From a virus: a stretch of 40,885 nucleotides of DNA. Every line of letters starts with the position of its first letter. Within the stretch, counting starts at the first letter, position 1. The DNA is taken from positions 1-40,885 of IMG/VR virus record IMGVR_UViG_3300047319_001483. The stretch is one strand, 5' to 3'. Below the pieces are notes generated by a model. It was not told where the DNA came from and made no database searches. It saw nothing but the letters and a program-made list of their open reading frames with translations. Below, in pieces: positions 23,148 to 31,385 of this stretch. The translations under genes were made by a program, and so were the position numbers.

Positions 23148-23375
23148 ATGGGACGAGACGGAACGTGTGCATGGTGCGGGCGGCGGGTCGACCTGGACGA
23201 GGACGAGTGGATACGTGGACGGACGGGCGATGTCCTGGGGTCGCTCGACTGTGCGGACAGGTACTGGATGGCAGAGGCGGCGTTGGACCCGGTGGGGTGG
23301 CGGCAGGCTCAGCTTGTAGCCGACGAATGCTTCCCACGATTCGAGGACGAAGACGACGCGGATGAGGTGTGCTAG
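23148..23375 (+). CDS. Small plus-strand acidic Cys protein
   Basis: A 75-residue, very acidic protein with an N-terminal CAWCGRRVDLDEDEW, a second Cys-containing turn (GSLDCADRYWMAE) and a final Cys. A zinc-ribbon-like N-terminus is likely. The residue pattern is protein-like while the antisense frame is Pro/Ser/Arg-rich. No ribosome site precedes the ATG. It ends 4 nt inside the TerS-like gene on the other strand. The divergent setting beside a palindrome suggests a regulatory gene. Confidence 0.5.
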   Translation: MGRDGTCAWCGRRVDLDEDEWIRGRTGDVLGSLDCADRYWMAEAALDPVGWRQAQLVADECFPRFEDEDDADEVC

Positions 23376-24175
23376 TGGGCGAGGCCGTTGCCTGACCCGT
23401 TGGTGCTGGAGCCATTGGGTGCGGGAGTGTCGTCGTCCTCGTCATCGCGCAGTAGGGCGGCGGCGCTGGCGGCCTCCTCGATGACGCGGAGGGCGTCTTC
23501 TCTATCCATGTGCTCGACTTCCACCTTGACGATGTCGGTGGGCTGGCCGAGGCGCTTGCGTTCGGCGTCGAGGACCGAGAGGTCGAGTTGTGCGAGGTCG
23601 CGGCCGAAGGCGCCGAGGGTGCGTAGGAGCTGGTGGGCTTCGCGTGGTGAGAGGTCTTGGTCGGCGAGGGCCTTGGTGTAGGCGGCGGCGAAGGCGCGGA
23701 TGTTGGCTTGCTGGAGCACCTGGGCGGCGAGTCCATGAAGGGACAGGGCGACCTTGCGGGCGGCCGAGACGATGGTGGCTTCTTCGGCCATGGTCTGGAC
23801 GGCGTCGATCTTGGCCTTCTCGTGCAACTCCTTCAGGCGGGCCTTGACGTCCAGGTCGGCTTGCGCCATCCGGTCGATGGCGGCGCGGTCGGCGGCCGAT
23901 AGCTTGGCGTCGGCCTCGGCCAGGCGCTCATCGGCGAGCGCCTCTGCGCGGAGGATGCGCGCCAGACGCTGCTCCTCCTCCAGCACTTCCTTGATGGGAC
24001 GGAGGTTCTTGAAGGGCATGCCCTTGTCCCACAGGCGGATGCAAACGGCGTGTGTCAGGCCGGTGGCGTGCTTCGCGTAGATGTGGTCGCCCGGGTGCGC
24101 GCGGTACGCTTCGACGGCCTTCTCGTACTCGGGTAGGCCGACGCCGGTGTGCTTGGGTCCCCATGGGGTGCTCAT
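23372..24175 (-). CDS. Terminase small subunit-like protein
   Basis: A 267-residue protein starting MSTPWGPKHTG, with GAGGA 9 nt upstream; the longer frame would run through the regulatory region. The N-terminus has a helix-turn-helix-like segment (HATGLTHAVCIRLWDKG). A long Ala-rich coiled-coil region follows (ERLAEADAKLSAADRAAIDR), and the end is acidic then Gly/Ser-rich. This domain order and the place upstream of the large terminase fit a small subunit that recognises packaging sites. It is separated from TerL by a plus-strand gene, which is unusual. Confidence 0.6.
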   Translation of the reverse strand: MSTPWGPKHTGVGLPEYEKAVEAYRAHPGDHIYAKHATGLTHAVCIRLWDKGMPFKNLRPIKEVLEEEQRLARILRAEALADERLAEADAKLSAADRAAIDRMAQADLDVKARLKELHEKAKIDAVQTMAEEATIVSAARKVALSLHGLAAQVLQQANIRAFAAAYTKALADQDLSPREAHQLLRTLGAFGRDLAQLDLSVLDAERKRLGQPTDIVKVEVEHMDREDALRVIEEAASAAALLRDDEDDDTPAPNGSSTNGSGNGLAH

Positions 24176-24210
24176 GACGCGTTGTTCCTCTAGTGGGGCT
24201 GCAAAATTAC

Positions 24211-24265
24211 TGTGGATAACGTGGGGGCAACTGGACGCAGCCCCGATACTGACAACGTATCCACA
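24211..24265. promoter_or_regulatory. Two inverted DnaA-box-like sites (origin or operator candidate)
   Basis: 24211-24219 is an exact DnaA box read on the minus strand (TTATCCACA). 24257-24265 is GTATCCACA on the plus strand, one mismatch from it. The two face each other across 37 nt as an imperfect inverted repeat. They lie in the 103-nt gap between the TerS-like and Nudix genes. The 12-mer TACTGACAACGT occurs here (24247-24258) and again at 23128-23139. This may be a replication origin or a shared regulator site. Confidence 0.45.
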
Positions 24266-24278
24266 GCGTTGGGCGCGT

Positions 24279-24701
24279 TCAACGCTGCCACTGGCCCCAG
24301 CGTAGCGCATCTCGCAGAATCTGTGCGTGGTCGAAACCTAGTTCTACGTCCTGAACGGACAGCCAGGCCAGGCCGGTCAGACCCTCGCCATGTCGCGCGG
24401 GCGGCACCTGGGAGACACTGCCCATGTAGGCGAGCGAGATGGTCGGACCGCGCGGGTCGCGGAGCGGGCTGCCGTAGAAGCTGAAGGCGCGGAGTGGGAC
24501 GTGGAGGCCGGTCTCCTCCAGTAGCTCGCGAGCGACGGCGTCATCGGGGTGTTCGTCGGGTTCGACGCGGCCGCCGGGGAGCACCCAGGCGCCGGCGAAG
24601 GGTTCGCGTTCGCGGCGGACGGCGAGGACGCGAGTGGTCGGACCGCCGATGTCGAGGACGACGGCGTCGACGCAGACCATGAACTCGGGGCGGAAGCTCA
24701 C
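24279..24701 (-). CDS. Nudix hydrolase
   Basis: A 140-residue protein with a complete Nudix box: GGRVEPDEHPDDAVARELLE followed by ETGL. It would hydrolyse a nucleoside diphosphate linked to another group, using magnesium held by the RExxEE glutamates. The GTG start shares bases with the upstream stop (GTGA); an ATG seven codons later is possible. It ends the modification block, suggesting clean-up of a nucleotide intermediate or unwanted dNTP. The substrate cannot be told. Confidence 0.85.
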   Translation of the reverse strand: MSFRPEFMVCVDAVVLDIGGPTTRVLAVRREREPFAGAWVLPGGRVEPDEHPDDAVARELLEETGLHVPLRAFSFYGSPLRDPRGPTISLAYMGSVSQVPPARHGEGLTGLAWLSVQDVELGFDHAQILRDALRWGQWQR

Positions 24702-25780
24702 CCGACCTTCTCGACGACGGCGTCCCACAGCCGGCGGCGTGCTTGGAGCGAGGAGATCGCTGCACCGGTCGCCTCATGCCACCGGGCCACGTCCTCCCCA
24801 CAGAACGCAGACAGCATCCGCATGGCCAGGCCCGAGTGCTCGTTGGAGTCCACCTCGATGTGCCGCTCCAGATACTGCTTGAGAATGGGGACGTCGGCGG
24901 GCAGGTTGCGCACGCCAGCCAGGAACATGGCCGGGATGGCGGCCTCGCGACCGATGGTGAAGGCGGCGCAGATGGCGTGCGGGCGGCCGACGTTGATGAG
25001 GTCGAGCGTCGACAGCACGAACTCCTGCGCGGGCGCCGGGACACCAGCCTTCTGGAGCGCGGTGTGGATGAGGTGGCCTTCGCGAACGCAGCGGACGAAC
25101 GTCTTGATGGGCTCGACGTTGGCGCCGGCCTCGGTCATGGCGCGCAGGTACATCTCGAAATGCGACTCGACCTGGCCGGGCGAGGTGATGTCGCTCTCCT
25201 CGCCGATGACGATTTCGTTGATGAGCCGGCGCGTCTCCGGCGTGCCCTTGGGCGTCCAGGGCACATCGACGCAGGTCGTGAGCCGCTGCAACGACTTGAG
25301 CAACGACATGAAGTCCCAGACCGCGTAGACGTGGAACTCCATGAACGTGCGCAGCGCGGCCGGCGAGGTCAGGGCCATCCACATGCGGTGCGACGCCACC
25401 GCGTCCAGGTGCCCCGCCACGGCGTCTCGCAGCTCCCCCATGCGGTCGAGCGTCGGCTGGTGGACATGGGTCATCACCGGCGGCACCGGCAGCCCCATGG
25501 CCTCGGGCGCCTCGGGGCCGAGCAGCGCGCGGATGAACTGCACGGCGAGCAGTTCCTTGGTGCGGCGCGGGTCGTCGGCCGGGACACCCATGAGTTGAAG
25601 CTCGGCCAGCCGACGATAGCTGGCGGCAATTGCCACCGTTGCCACCTCTTGGCGGGTGGTGTGGCCCTGGAACACGGCGGTCTCGACCGCGGCCCACGCC
25701 TGGACGGGGCCGTGGATGTGGATGGTGCAGCCCTGCACCGCTTGGCGGAGGCGGGCGGCGAGGTCTCCCGCGGTCATCAT
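24698..25780 (-). CDS. DUF3050 heme-oxygenase-like protein
   Basis: A 360-residue helical protein. The start is the ATG overlapping the GTP cyclohydrolase stop (TGATG), with a second ATG directly after. The segment TFMEFHVYAVWDFMSLLKSL and the stretch LINEIVIGEESDI match the DUF3050 pattern as I know it. A C-terminal RHIEVDSNEH (Glu309, Asp311, His315) is a likely metal site. The family belongs to heme-oxygenase-like diiron proteins, many of which oxidise small molecules. Next to GTP cyclohydrolase and a DpdA-like gene it could tailor a modified base. That role is inference. Confidence 0.75.
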   Translation of the reverse strand: MMTAGDLAARLRQAVQGCTIHIHGPVQAWAAVETAVFQGHTTRQEVATVAIAASYRRLAELQLMGVPADDPRRTKELLAVQFIRALLGPEAPEAMGLPVPPVMTHVHQPTLDRMGELRDAVAGHLDAVASHRMWMALTSPAALRTFMEFHVYAVWDFMSLLKSLQRLTTCVDVPWTPKGTPETRRLINEIVIGEESDITSPGQVESHFEMYLRAMTEAGANVEPIKTFVRCVREGHLIHTALQKAGVPAPAQEFVLSTLDLINVGRPHAICAAFTIGREAAIPAMFLAGVRNLPADVPILKQYLERHIEVDSNEHSGLAMRMLSAFCGEDVARWHEATGAAISSLQARRRLWDAVVEKVG

Positions 25781-26397
25781 CACGCGCCGAAGACCGGGCG
25801 CTTGCCGTAGGCAGTCGCCAGGAAGTCGCGGCGGTACGGGTCCTCCTTGAGGCAGCCGCGGAAGTCTTGGACGGTCACGATCTCTTGCGCCGGCGCGTTC
25901 GACTTGCAGATGAGGCACATATGAATCGAGTGGAGCACGAGCCCGACGCCCTTGGGCTGGAGCACCTGCTCGCACGCGTTCAGCGCGTCGAACAGCAGGC
26001 GCTCGTTCAACTGCGGCTGGCGCGCGAGGTAGTTGAGCGCCTTCTTCACTTTCGAGTAGCCCGTGATGAACTTGTCGGGGACGTACGCGAAGTGGGCGAC
26101 GCCCAGCGCGGGCGCCAGGTGATGCTCGCACATCGACACGTAGTGGCAGTCGGTCACCATCACGAGGTCGTTGACGCCCGGGTTGGGGAACGTCTTCCAC
26201 GGAATCTCGATGTCGCACCACGGCGCGTTGATGATGTCCGCGTACATCTCGGCGACGCGGCGCGGAGAGTTCTGCATCACCTCCGCCTTGTCGCCCTGCC
26301 CGAGCGCCAGCAGCATCTGGCGCACGGCGTCCTCCAGCCGGTCGAGCATCAGCGGCTTGGGGGGAAGCTGCGAACCGACCTTCTTCTCACTCTCCAT
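25780..26397 (-). CDS. folE: GTP cyclohydrolase I
   Basis: A 205-residue enzyme converting GTP to 7,8-dihydroneopterin triphosphate, the first step to folate and to 7-deazaguanines. Zinc ligands Cys90 and the HH pair (His92/His93) sit in SMCEHHLAPALGVAHFAYVP. The third ligand Cys161 is in HSIHMCLIC. The final FRGCLKEDPYRRDFL is family-like. Length is normal. GGAG lies 9 nt before the ATG. It overlaps the SLOG gene by 11 nt. In phages the enzyme usually feeds DNA base modification, which fits the DpdA-like gene two kilobases upstream. Confidence 0.93.
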   Translation of the reverse strand: MESEKKVGSQLPPKPLMLDRLEDAVRQMLLALGQGDKAEVMQNSPRRVAEMYADIINAPWCDIEIPWKTFPNPGVNDLVMVTDCHYVSMCEHHLAPALGVAHFAYVPDKFITGYSKVKKALNYLARQPQLNERLLFDALNACEQVLQPKGVGLVLHSIHMCLICKSNAPAQEIVTVQDFRGCLKEDPYRRDFLATAYGKRPVFGA

Positions 26398-26890
26398 TGG
26401 TCATCACTCCCAGACGCTCGGCGTGGCTGCGGAGCCACATCTCGACGCGCGTCGAATCAAGGCGGACGTTCGCATGGTCGACGCCGGGCAGGTCCCACGA
26501 GTCCCACGAGAACACAGGGCGCTTGTACTCCAGCGCGTAGCTCATCTCCTGCAACGTGCCCAGACCACCGGGCACGGCAATCATCACGTCGCACGCCAGC
26601 GCCACCAGGACGTTGCGCGCCAGCCCGATGCCGGTCGGCAGCACGAGCGAGAGGTGCTCGTTGCCGTCCTCATGCGCGGTGCCGGGCAGGATGCCGACCG
26701 TCAGCCCGCCGGCGGCGCGGGCGCCGCGTGCGGCCTCGGTCATGACGCCCGACAGGCCGCCGGTCAGCACCACGAAGCCGGCGCGCGCCGCGGCGAAGCC
26801 GGACGTGAACGCCATCTCGGCCACGTCGGGCGCCCACTTGGTGCCTCCCACCTTGGTGCCGACGACGGCTGCCACGTGGAGGCGGCTCAC
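26387..26890 (-). CDS. LOG/SLOG-family protein (TIGR00725-like)
   Basis: A 167-residue Rossmann-like protein with the signature PGGLGTLQE and the preceding TGGLSGVMTEAARGA. Both are typical of LOG-type nucleotide phosphoribohydrolases and the TIGR00725 relatives. LOG enzymes release a base from a nucleoside monophosphate. In this block such an activity could supply a free base for the transglycosylase, but this is a hypothesis. It overlaps ParB (ATGA-like) and FolE at either end. Confidence 0.75.
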   Translation of the reverse strand: MSRLHVAAVVGTKVGGTKWAPDVAEMAFTSGFAAARAGFVVLTGGLSGVMTEAARGARAAGGLTVGILPGTAHEDGNEHLSLVLPTGIGLARNVLVALACDVMIAVPGGLGTLQEMSYALEYKRPVFSWDSWDLPGVDHANVRLDSTRVEMWLRSHAERLGVMTNGE

Positions 26891-27543
26891 TGTGGACCCT
26901 TGGCGCTATCGAGAATGGCCTGCGCCATGAGGACCAGAGAGCGGGACGCGTCGGTCGGGTCGAACGTGGCCAGGGCCTCGCGTACTGCGGCCGCGCCCTC
27001 GTCCGTCTCCACGAAGAACCGGAAGCGCCGGCGGTCCTGGGCGAGCAGGTCGTCGACGTCCGGCGGGGGCTCGGACGAGGGCTGCGGCTGGAACGTATCA
27101 TCACCAGCCACGTTCAAGATGTCGGCCGCCTCAGCCTCGGTGAAGCCCGTCAGGCCGATGAGCGAGGGGTCGGTCGCCTCGAACTCGGCGAGCAGCACGC
27201 CCAGCTTCTCGTAGTCCCACTCACCCGAGATGCGGTTGAGCGCGAGGTTCAGGGCCTTGGCGCGCGCGTCGTCGACGCCGGTCAAGAGGATGGTCGGGAC
27301 GGTCACGGCGTCCGCGTCGGGCGCCCCGTCCTCGGTCAGTATCTCCGTCAGTGCCTGGATGCGCTGGTGGCCGCCGACCACCAGGAAGTCTTCGCGGCGC
27401 GCGATGACGGGCTCGGCGAAGCCGAACTCACGAATCGATGCCTTCAGCCGCTCCATCTCGGCCGGCGCCATCGTCCGGGGGTTGTACGGCGCCTTCTGTA
27501 GCTTGCCCAGCGGGACCAACGAGGGCTCGTGCAGCTCGACCAT
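26887..27543 (-). CDS. ParB/Srx-fold protein (possible DpdB-like partner)
   Basis: A 218-residue protein. The start is MVELHEPSLVPL with GAGGAG 8 nt upstream; the longer frame lies in the DpdA-like gene. The N-terminal ParB-like domain runs VPLGKLQKAPYNPRTM, then FAEPVIARREDFLVVGGHQR in part, with the family's GGHQRIQAL motif. The C-terminus has an acidic linker and a helical end. From memory, bacterial DpdB, which works with DpdA to insert 7-deazaguanine into DNA, also has a ParB-like fold. The neighbourhood supports that reading. Confidence 0.7.
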   Translation of the reverse strand: MVELHEPSLVPLGKLQKAPYNPRTMAPAEMERLKASIREFGFAEPVIARREDFLVVGGHQRIQALTEILTEDGAPDADAVTVPTILLTGVDDARAKALNLALNRISGEWDYEKLGVLLAEFEATDPSLIGLTGFTEAEAADILNVAGDDTFQPQPSSEPPPDVDDLLAQDRRRFRFFVETDEGAAAVREALATFDPTDASRSLVLMAQAILDSAKGPQ

Positions 27544-28339
27544 TCCGGCGCTCCTCAATCCAATCTGCAAGACGGTAGCATGACTCTACGCCTAGGTCTG
27601 CTTGAAGTTGGATTGACGAGGTCCGCATTGCGACATCACGAAGGTCAGCCACGCCATACGACCGGAGCAGCGCGCGGTTCTCCAGCACCGACTGACGCGA
27701 CCGGAGGTTTATCTCGCGAACGCGGGCGCCATCGAAGAGGAAGATCTTGGCGTACCGCCGGCCCGTGCTCCACGTCGAGGAGTCCGCCGAGTAGAACGGG
27801 AACCGCTGGAGCAACGACGCGGTCGTGCAACCGAACGCGTGAACCTGCTGGTCCGTCAGGAAGGTGAACGCCTTGTCCAGCCAGTGCGAGAGCAGGGTGC
27901 GGCTGCGCAGGAGGTAGGGCACGAGACCGCCGAGCGCGAGGTACGGCACCCGCTTGGCCCAGTGCTGCAAGAACTCCCACGGCTCGCCAACATGGAAGAC
28001 GGGCAACACCGGCACCTTGAGCCCGAGAGCCAGCATCGTCTCGGTGTCGCGCGCGGTCGCCTCGGCATCGCCGATGACGTCCGGTGCGCACGCCACGGTG
28101 AGCAACGACTCCCACCGCTTGACCCAGGCGAGGTAGTCCTCCAGCACGACGGTGCCGCCATTGGCCGCGGCGGAGAACGCGCCGGAGTCCGCGAACACGT
28201 CCACCTTGCGCCCCTGGAACAACTGCCCGAGGTCGGCGCGGCCGAAGTAGTGATACGACAGGAGTATCTGCGACGGGCGCGGGTGCGCGAGCACCTTGGG
28301 CACGCCTTCCATCGTGGCGACGGCGAGGTAGATCTTCAC
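27428..28339 (-). CDS. dpdA: DpdA-like TGT-fold DNA transglycosylase
   Basis: A 303-residue protein with the queuine tRNA-ribosyltransferase / DpdA pattern: Asp51 in FADSGAFS (family DSGxF), VPVLPVFHVGEPWEFLQHW, LALGGLVP (family GGL), and GCTTASLLQRFPFYSADSST with Asp186 as the probable nucleophile. DpdA proteins exchange guanine in DNA for a 7-deazaguanine. It is shorter than tRNA enzymes and lacks their usual zinc site in the visible part. The last 38 codons overlap the ParB-like gene in another frame. It follows SbcC directly (ATGA). Confidence 0.85.
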   Translation of the reverse strand: MKIYLAVATMEGVPKVLAHPRPSQILLSYHYFGRADLGQLFQGRKVDVFADSGAFSAAANGGTVVLEDYLAWVKRWESLLTVACAPDVIGDAEATARDTETMLALGLKVPVLPVFHVGEPWEFLQHWAKRVPYLALGGLVPYLLRSRTLLSHWLDKAFTFLTDQQVHAFGCTTASLLQRFPFYSADSSTWSTGRRYAKIFLFDGARVREINLRSRQSVLENRALLRSYGVADLRDVAMRTSSIQLQADLGVESCYRLADWIEERRNGRAARALVGPAGQATEGAVQPPDDGAGRDGAAEGIDS

Positions 28340-29970
28340 GTGAGAACGCCTCCGGGCGTGACGCGCAACCGGAGCGCGGGCGTCAGCCGCTCCGCGAGGT
28401 CGTCGGAATGCGAAATGACCACGACGGTGCGGGTTTGCCCGAGGTCGTCGAGCGCCCGGGCGACCGCGTCGACCCCCGCCGGGTCGAGCGCATCGAACAC
28501 CTCGTCGAAGAACAGCGTCGTGCCCGACGACTGTCCATGCGCGGCCTGGGCTACCTCGGCCAGCGCCATGAGCAGGGCGACGTCGATGCGGCGGCGCTCG
28601 CCACCCGAGGCGGCGCGGTACCCATGACCGCCGCCCGCGCCCTCCACCTCCAGGCCGATGGCGTCGCTCACACCGCCGCTCTTCTTCTCGCTGTACGCCT
28701 GGAGCTTGAGCCGCAGGTCAGGGCCTGCGATGCGCGCCAGCCACGCGTTGGCGCAGAACTGGAGCCCACCCAGGGTACGGCTGAGGACGTGGGCGCGCAC
28801 GCCCTTCAACCCCAGCACCCGCTCGACCGCCTCCAACTCACCGACCGTCTTGGCGGCCTCCATGCGGGACAGGTCACCGGACGCCAACTGCTTGGCGATG
28901 TGGTCCAGGTCCTTGTCCGCGGAGTCGAGCACCGCTTGCAGGCTCTTGCGCGTCGTCTCCATGGCGCGGGCCGCCGACACCTGCGCGGCGACATCGTGGC
29001 GCTTCCGGGCGAGCGCGGCCTGCTCTTCCTCCAACGACCGGGCGTCGGACTCGACGTCGGCGCGCGCCTGGCTGGTCGTCTGCCGAACCTTGATGGCCGA
29101 CACCTCCGCCACCCGGGCGCGGTCCTGCAAGTCCTTGTACCGCAGGCGCGGCAGCGTCTCGTGGCAGGTCGGACACTTGCCGCCCTTGAACCCGTCAAGG
29201 GCGCACTTCGCGTGCTCGGCGTCTGCATCCGCGCGGGCGGCCGCGGCGTCGGCCTCGCGCAGGCGCTTGCGCAGCCCTGCGTAGTCGCCGTCGTACACAC
29301 GGATGAGCCGTTCCAGATTCAGCAGGTCGGCCTGTAGCGCCGCGACGTCGCCGGGCTCGTGCAACTCGTTGAGATGGGTGCGGGCCTCATCCCGGCGGCG
29401 ATGCTGGGCAGCCTGCGACAGCAGCAGCAACTCGACGGCGTTCTCCAAGTTGTGGTGCTCGGAGACCGCCTTCTTCAAGTCCGCGCGGCACTGGTCCAAC
29501 GCGTCGTCGAAGCGGTCGAGGCCCAGCATCGCCTCCAGCAACCGCTTGCGCTCGCCGTCGGTCGCCATCGTGAAGTGCGCCGCGTCGGCGGATGAGAACA
29601 CGTGCGTGCGACGCCAGAGGTCCAAGGTGCCGACGACGTGTTCGAGGGCGGCCTGCGCCTTGGTGGCGGACTCGAACTTCTCGGCGTGGCCGTGGAGCGA
29701 CCACCACAAGATGCCACGGTCGTTCAGCCGGCCGCGGTCCACGACCAACGAGGTGTCCGCCTCCACGGTCACCGTGCCGTCGACACCCGGGCGCCAGGGG
29801 CTCGTGCCGCGGAGCGACTTGCCCCAGCACGCGACCGCGACCGCCTCGATGAGCGAGGACTTGCCAGCCCCGTTGGGGCCGGTCACCAGCACCACGCCGT
29901 GGTCGGGCAACTCGACCTTCGACGCGATGTGGCTCATGAACTCTCGCAGCGTGATGGACCGAACCTTCAC
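28336..29970 (-). CDS. sbcC: SbcC/Rad50-like (gp46-type) recombination ATPase
   Basis: A 544-residue SMC-like ATPase. The GTG start shares bases with the SbcD stop (GTGA) and has GGAGGAG upstream. Walker A is at residues 31-39 (GPNGAGKSS). A coiled coil is broken by a CPTC zinc hook, and ASGGERRRIDVALLMALAE in part is the ABC signature, followed by Walker B TTLFFDEVFDALDP and a switch His (VISHSDD). The coiled coil is short, as in phage gp46. With SbcD it processes DNA ends for recombination-dependent replication. Confidence 0.92.
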   Translation of the reverse strand: MKVRSITLREFMSHIASKVELPDHGVVLVTGPNGAGKSSLIEAVAVACWGKSLRGTSPWRPGVDGTVTVEADTSLVVDRGRLNDRGILWWSLHGHAEKFESATKAQAALEHVVGTLDLWRRTHVFSSADAAHFTMATDGERKRLLEAMLGLDRFDDALDQCRADLKKAVSEHHNLENAVELLLLSQAAQHRRRDEARTHLNELHEPGDVAALQADLLNLERLIRVYDGDYAGLRKRLREADAAAARADADAEHAKCALDGFKGGKCPTCHETLPRLRYKDLQDRARVAEVSAIKVRQTTSQARADVESDARSLEEEQAALARKRHDVAAQVSAARAMETTRKSLQAVLDSADKDLDHIAKQLASGDLSRMEAAKTVGELEAVERVLGLKGVRAHVLSRTLGGLQFCANAWLARIAGPDLRLKLQAYSEKKSGGVSDAIGLEVEGAGGGHGYRAASGGERRRIDVALLMALAEVAQAAHGQSSGTTLFFDEVFDALDPAGVDAVARALDDLGQTRTVVVISHSDDLAERLTPALRLRVTPGGVLT

Positions 29971-31067
29971 GTCTCCTCCGACGGTGTCGCCCACAGGTAC
30001 TCGCGGGCGCGCAGTAGCACAAGCTCACGGTCGACACCCTCGTCCAAGGGCATCTCCTTGACGAACGCGTTCAACGCCTCGATGAGCGTCTCGGTGGACC
30101 GCGCGGCATCGGCGGCACCGCGGGCGGCGCTCTCGGCGGCCGCGCCATCGGGTATCACCTCGGCAGCGGTGAACACCATGCCCAGGCTGTCGACCAGCTT
30201 CCGGGCCTCGTCGAGCTGGTCGGGCGGCGCGACGTACTGAAGGTAGAGCTGCGTCCCCTCGGGGGCGCCCTCGATGGCGGCGTCAACGTCCTCGGGCATG
30301 CGGGCCTTGATGAACCGCGGGCCGGGTATCTCGCGCACGGTCAACGTCTTGTCCGCCGAGTCGTAGATGACGAGGGAGCCGTACCCCGTCAGGCCCGGGT
30401 TGTCCCAGCCGGTCGGCACCAGGGCGCCCACCTGCATGACGTTGCCCCACCGCTTGCGCGAGTGCCAGTTCCCGGCGAGCACGCAGTCGATGCCGTAGTG
30501 CGCCTTCAACTCCTCCACCAGACTGACCGGCACCGCGTCGTGCGCGTCCTTGAGGTAGGGCGGCGTGCTCTCATCGATGAGCCCCAGATGCAGGCACAGG
30601 ATGCGGTGCTTCGGTGGCTGGATGTTCTGGAAGCTGGTGGCCAGCGTCTTGGGCAGCCACTTCCGGGCGTCGCCCGGCTGGAAGGGAACCGTCCACAACT
30701 CAGCATCGCCGACCGAGATGACCGTCGGCCGCTCGACCACCTCGATCATGTTGAAGCCGTCGAGCGGTCCGAGCGCGTGGTCGCCCGGCGCCATGCTCAC
30801 CATGTCGTGGTTGCCGAGGAGCAGGTACGTCTCGACACCGCGCAACGCCTGCTGCACCGCGGCGATGACCTGCGGAGAGGGCGACGCGGAGTCGAACAGG
30901 TCCCCGAGCACGGCCAACGCCCCGCACTGCAACTCACGAGCACGGTCGACCGCGCGCATCAACGCGTCGACGACTGCACGACAACGAGCGTTGAGCCCCG
31001 CCTCGACGGCGCCGCCGTGCCTCTGGTGGTTGCCGGCGTGGATGTCGGCTACGAATGCGATTCTCAC
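29967..31067 (-). CDS. sbcD: SbcD/Mre11-like (gp47-type) nuclease
   Basis: A 366-residue metallophosphoesterase. Motifs in order: FVADIHAGN, GDLFDSA, LLGNHDM, LCLHLGLID and GNWHSRKRW, giving the two-metal site used for exo/endonuclease activity. The C-terminal 80 residues are Ala-rich and acidic and likely bind the SbcC coiled coil. It overlaps the upstream unknown gene (ATGA) and SbcC (GTGA), so the three are coupled. Confidence 0.9.
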   Translation of the reverse strand: MRIAFVADIHAGNHQRHGGAVEAGLNARCRAVVDALMRAVDRARELQCGALAVLGDLFDSASPSPQVIAAVQQALRGVETYLLLGNHDMVSMAPGDHALGPLDGFNMIEVVERPTVISVGDAELWTVPFQPGDARKWLPKTLATSFQNIQPPKHRILCLHLGLIDESTPPYLKDAHDAVPVSLVEELKAHYGIDCVLAGNWHSRKRWGNVMQVGALVPTGWDNPGLTGYGSLVIYDSADKTLTVREIPGPRFIKARMPEDVDAAIEGAPEGTQLYLQYVAPPDQLDEARKLVDSLGMVFTAAEVIPDGAAAESAARGAADAARSTETLIEALNAFVKEMPLDEGVDRELVLLRAREYLWATPSEET

Positions 31068-31372
31068 GCCTCCGCTCGATCCAGTTCCACCACAACCGCA
31101 CCAACAGTTGAGTCCAAACGAGTGAACTCCTCAGCACTGAGCGCCGCGCATGCAGCGATCAGGTCTATCCTGGCCAACGAAACCGCGTCGAGTACGGCCA
31201 GCAATGACACGTACTCCGGCGCGCTGAGCAGCGGGGCCACGTGCTCCCTGAAGTCGGCAAGCGCCAAGCCCTCGTCAAAGTGCGCTTGAGGCACATCATC
31301 CTGGCCCTCGATACGAGCGCCGGACAGCAAGCCGAGCACCCACTGAATACTGCCTTGAACGGTCGATGACAT
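31064..31372 (-). CDS. Unknown helical protein upstream of SbcD
   Basis: A 102-residue helical, acidic protein starting MSSTVQGSIQWVLGLLSG with GGAG 9 nt upstream; a longer frame is not supported. Long aliphatic helices (EYVSLLAVLDAVSLARIDLI in part) suggest a small folded domain. It may be an accessory recombination protein by position. No family is recognised. Confidence 0.5.
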   Translation of the reverse strand: MSSTVQGSIQWVLGLLSGARIEGQDDVPQAHFDEGLALADFREHVAPLLSAPEYVSLLAVLDAVSLARIDLIAACAALSAEEFTRLDSTVGAVVVELDRAEA

Positions 31373-31385
31373 CCGAGATTCTCCT

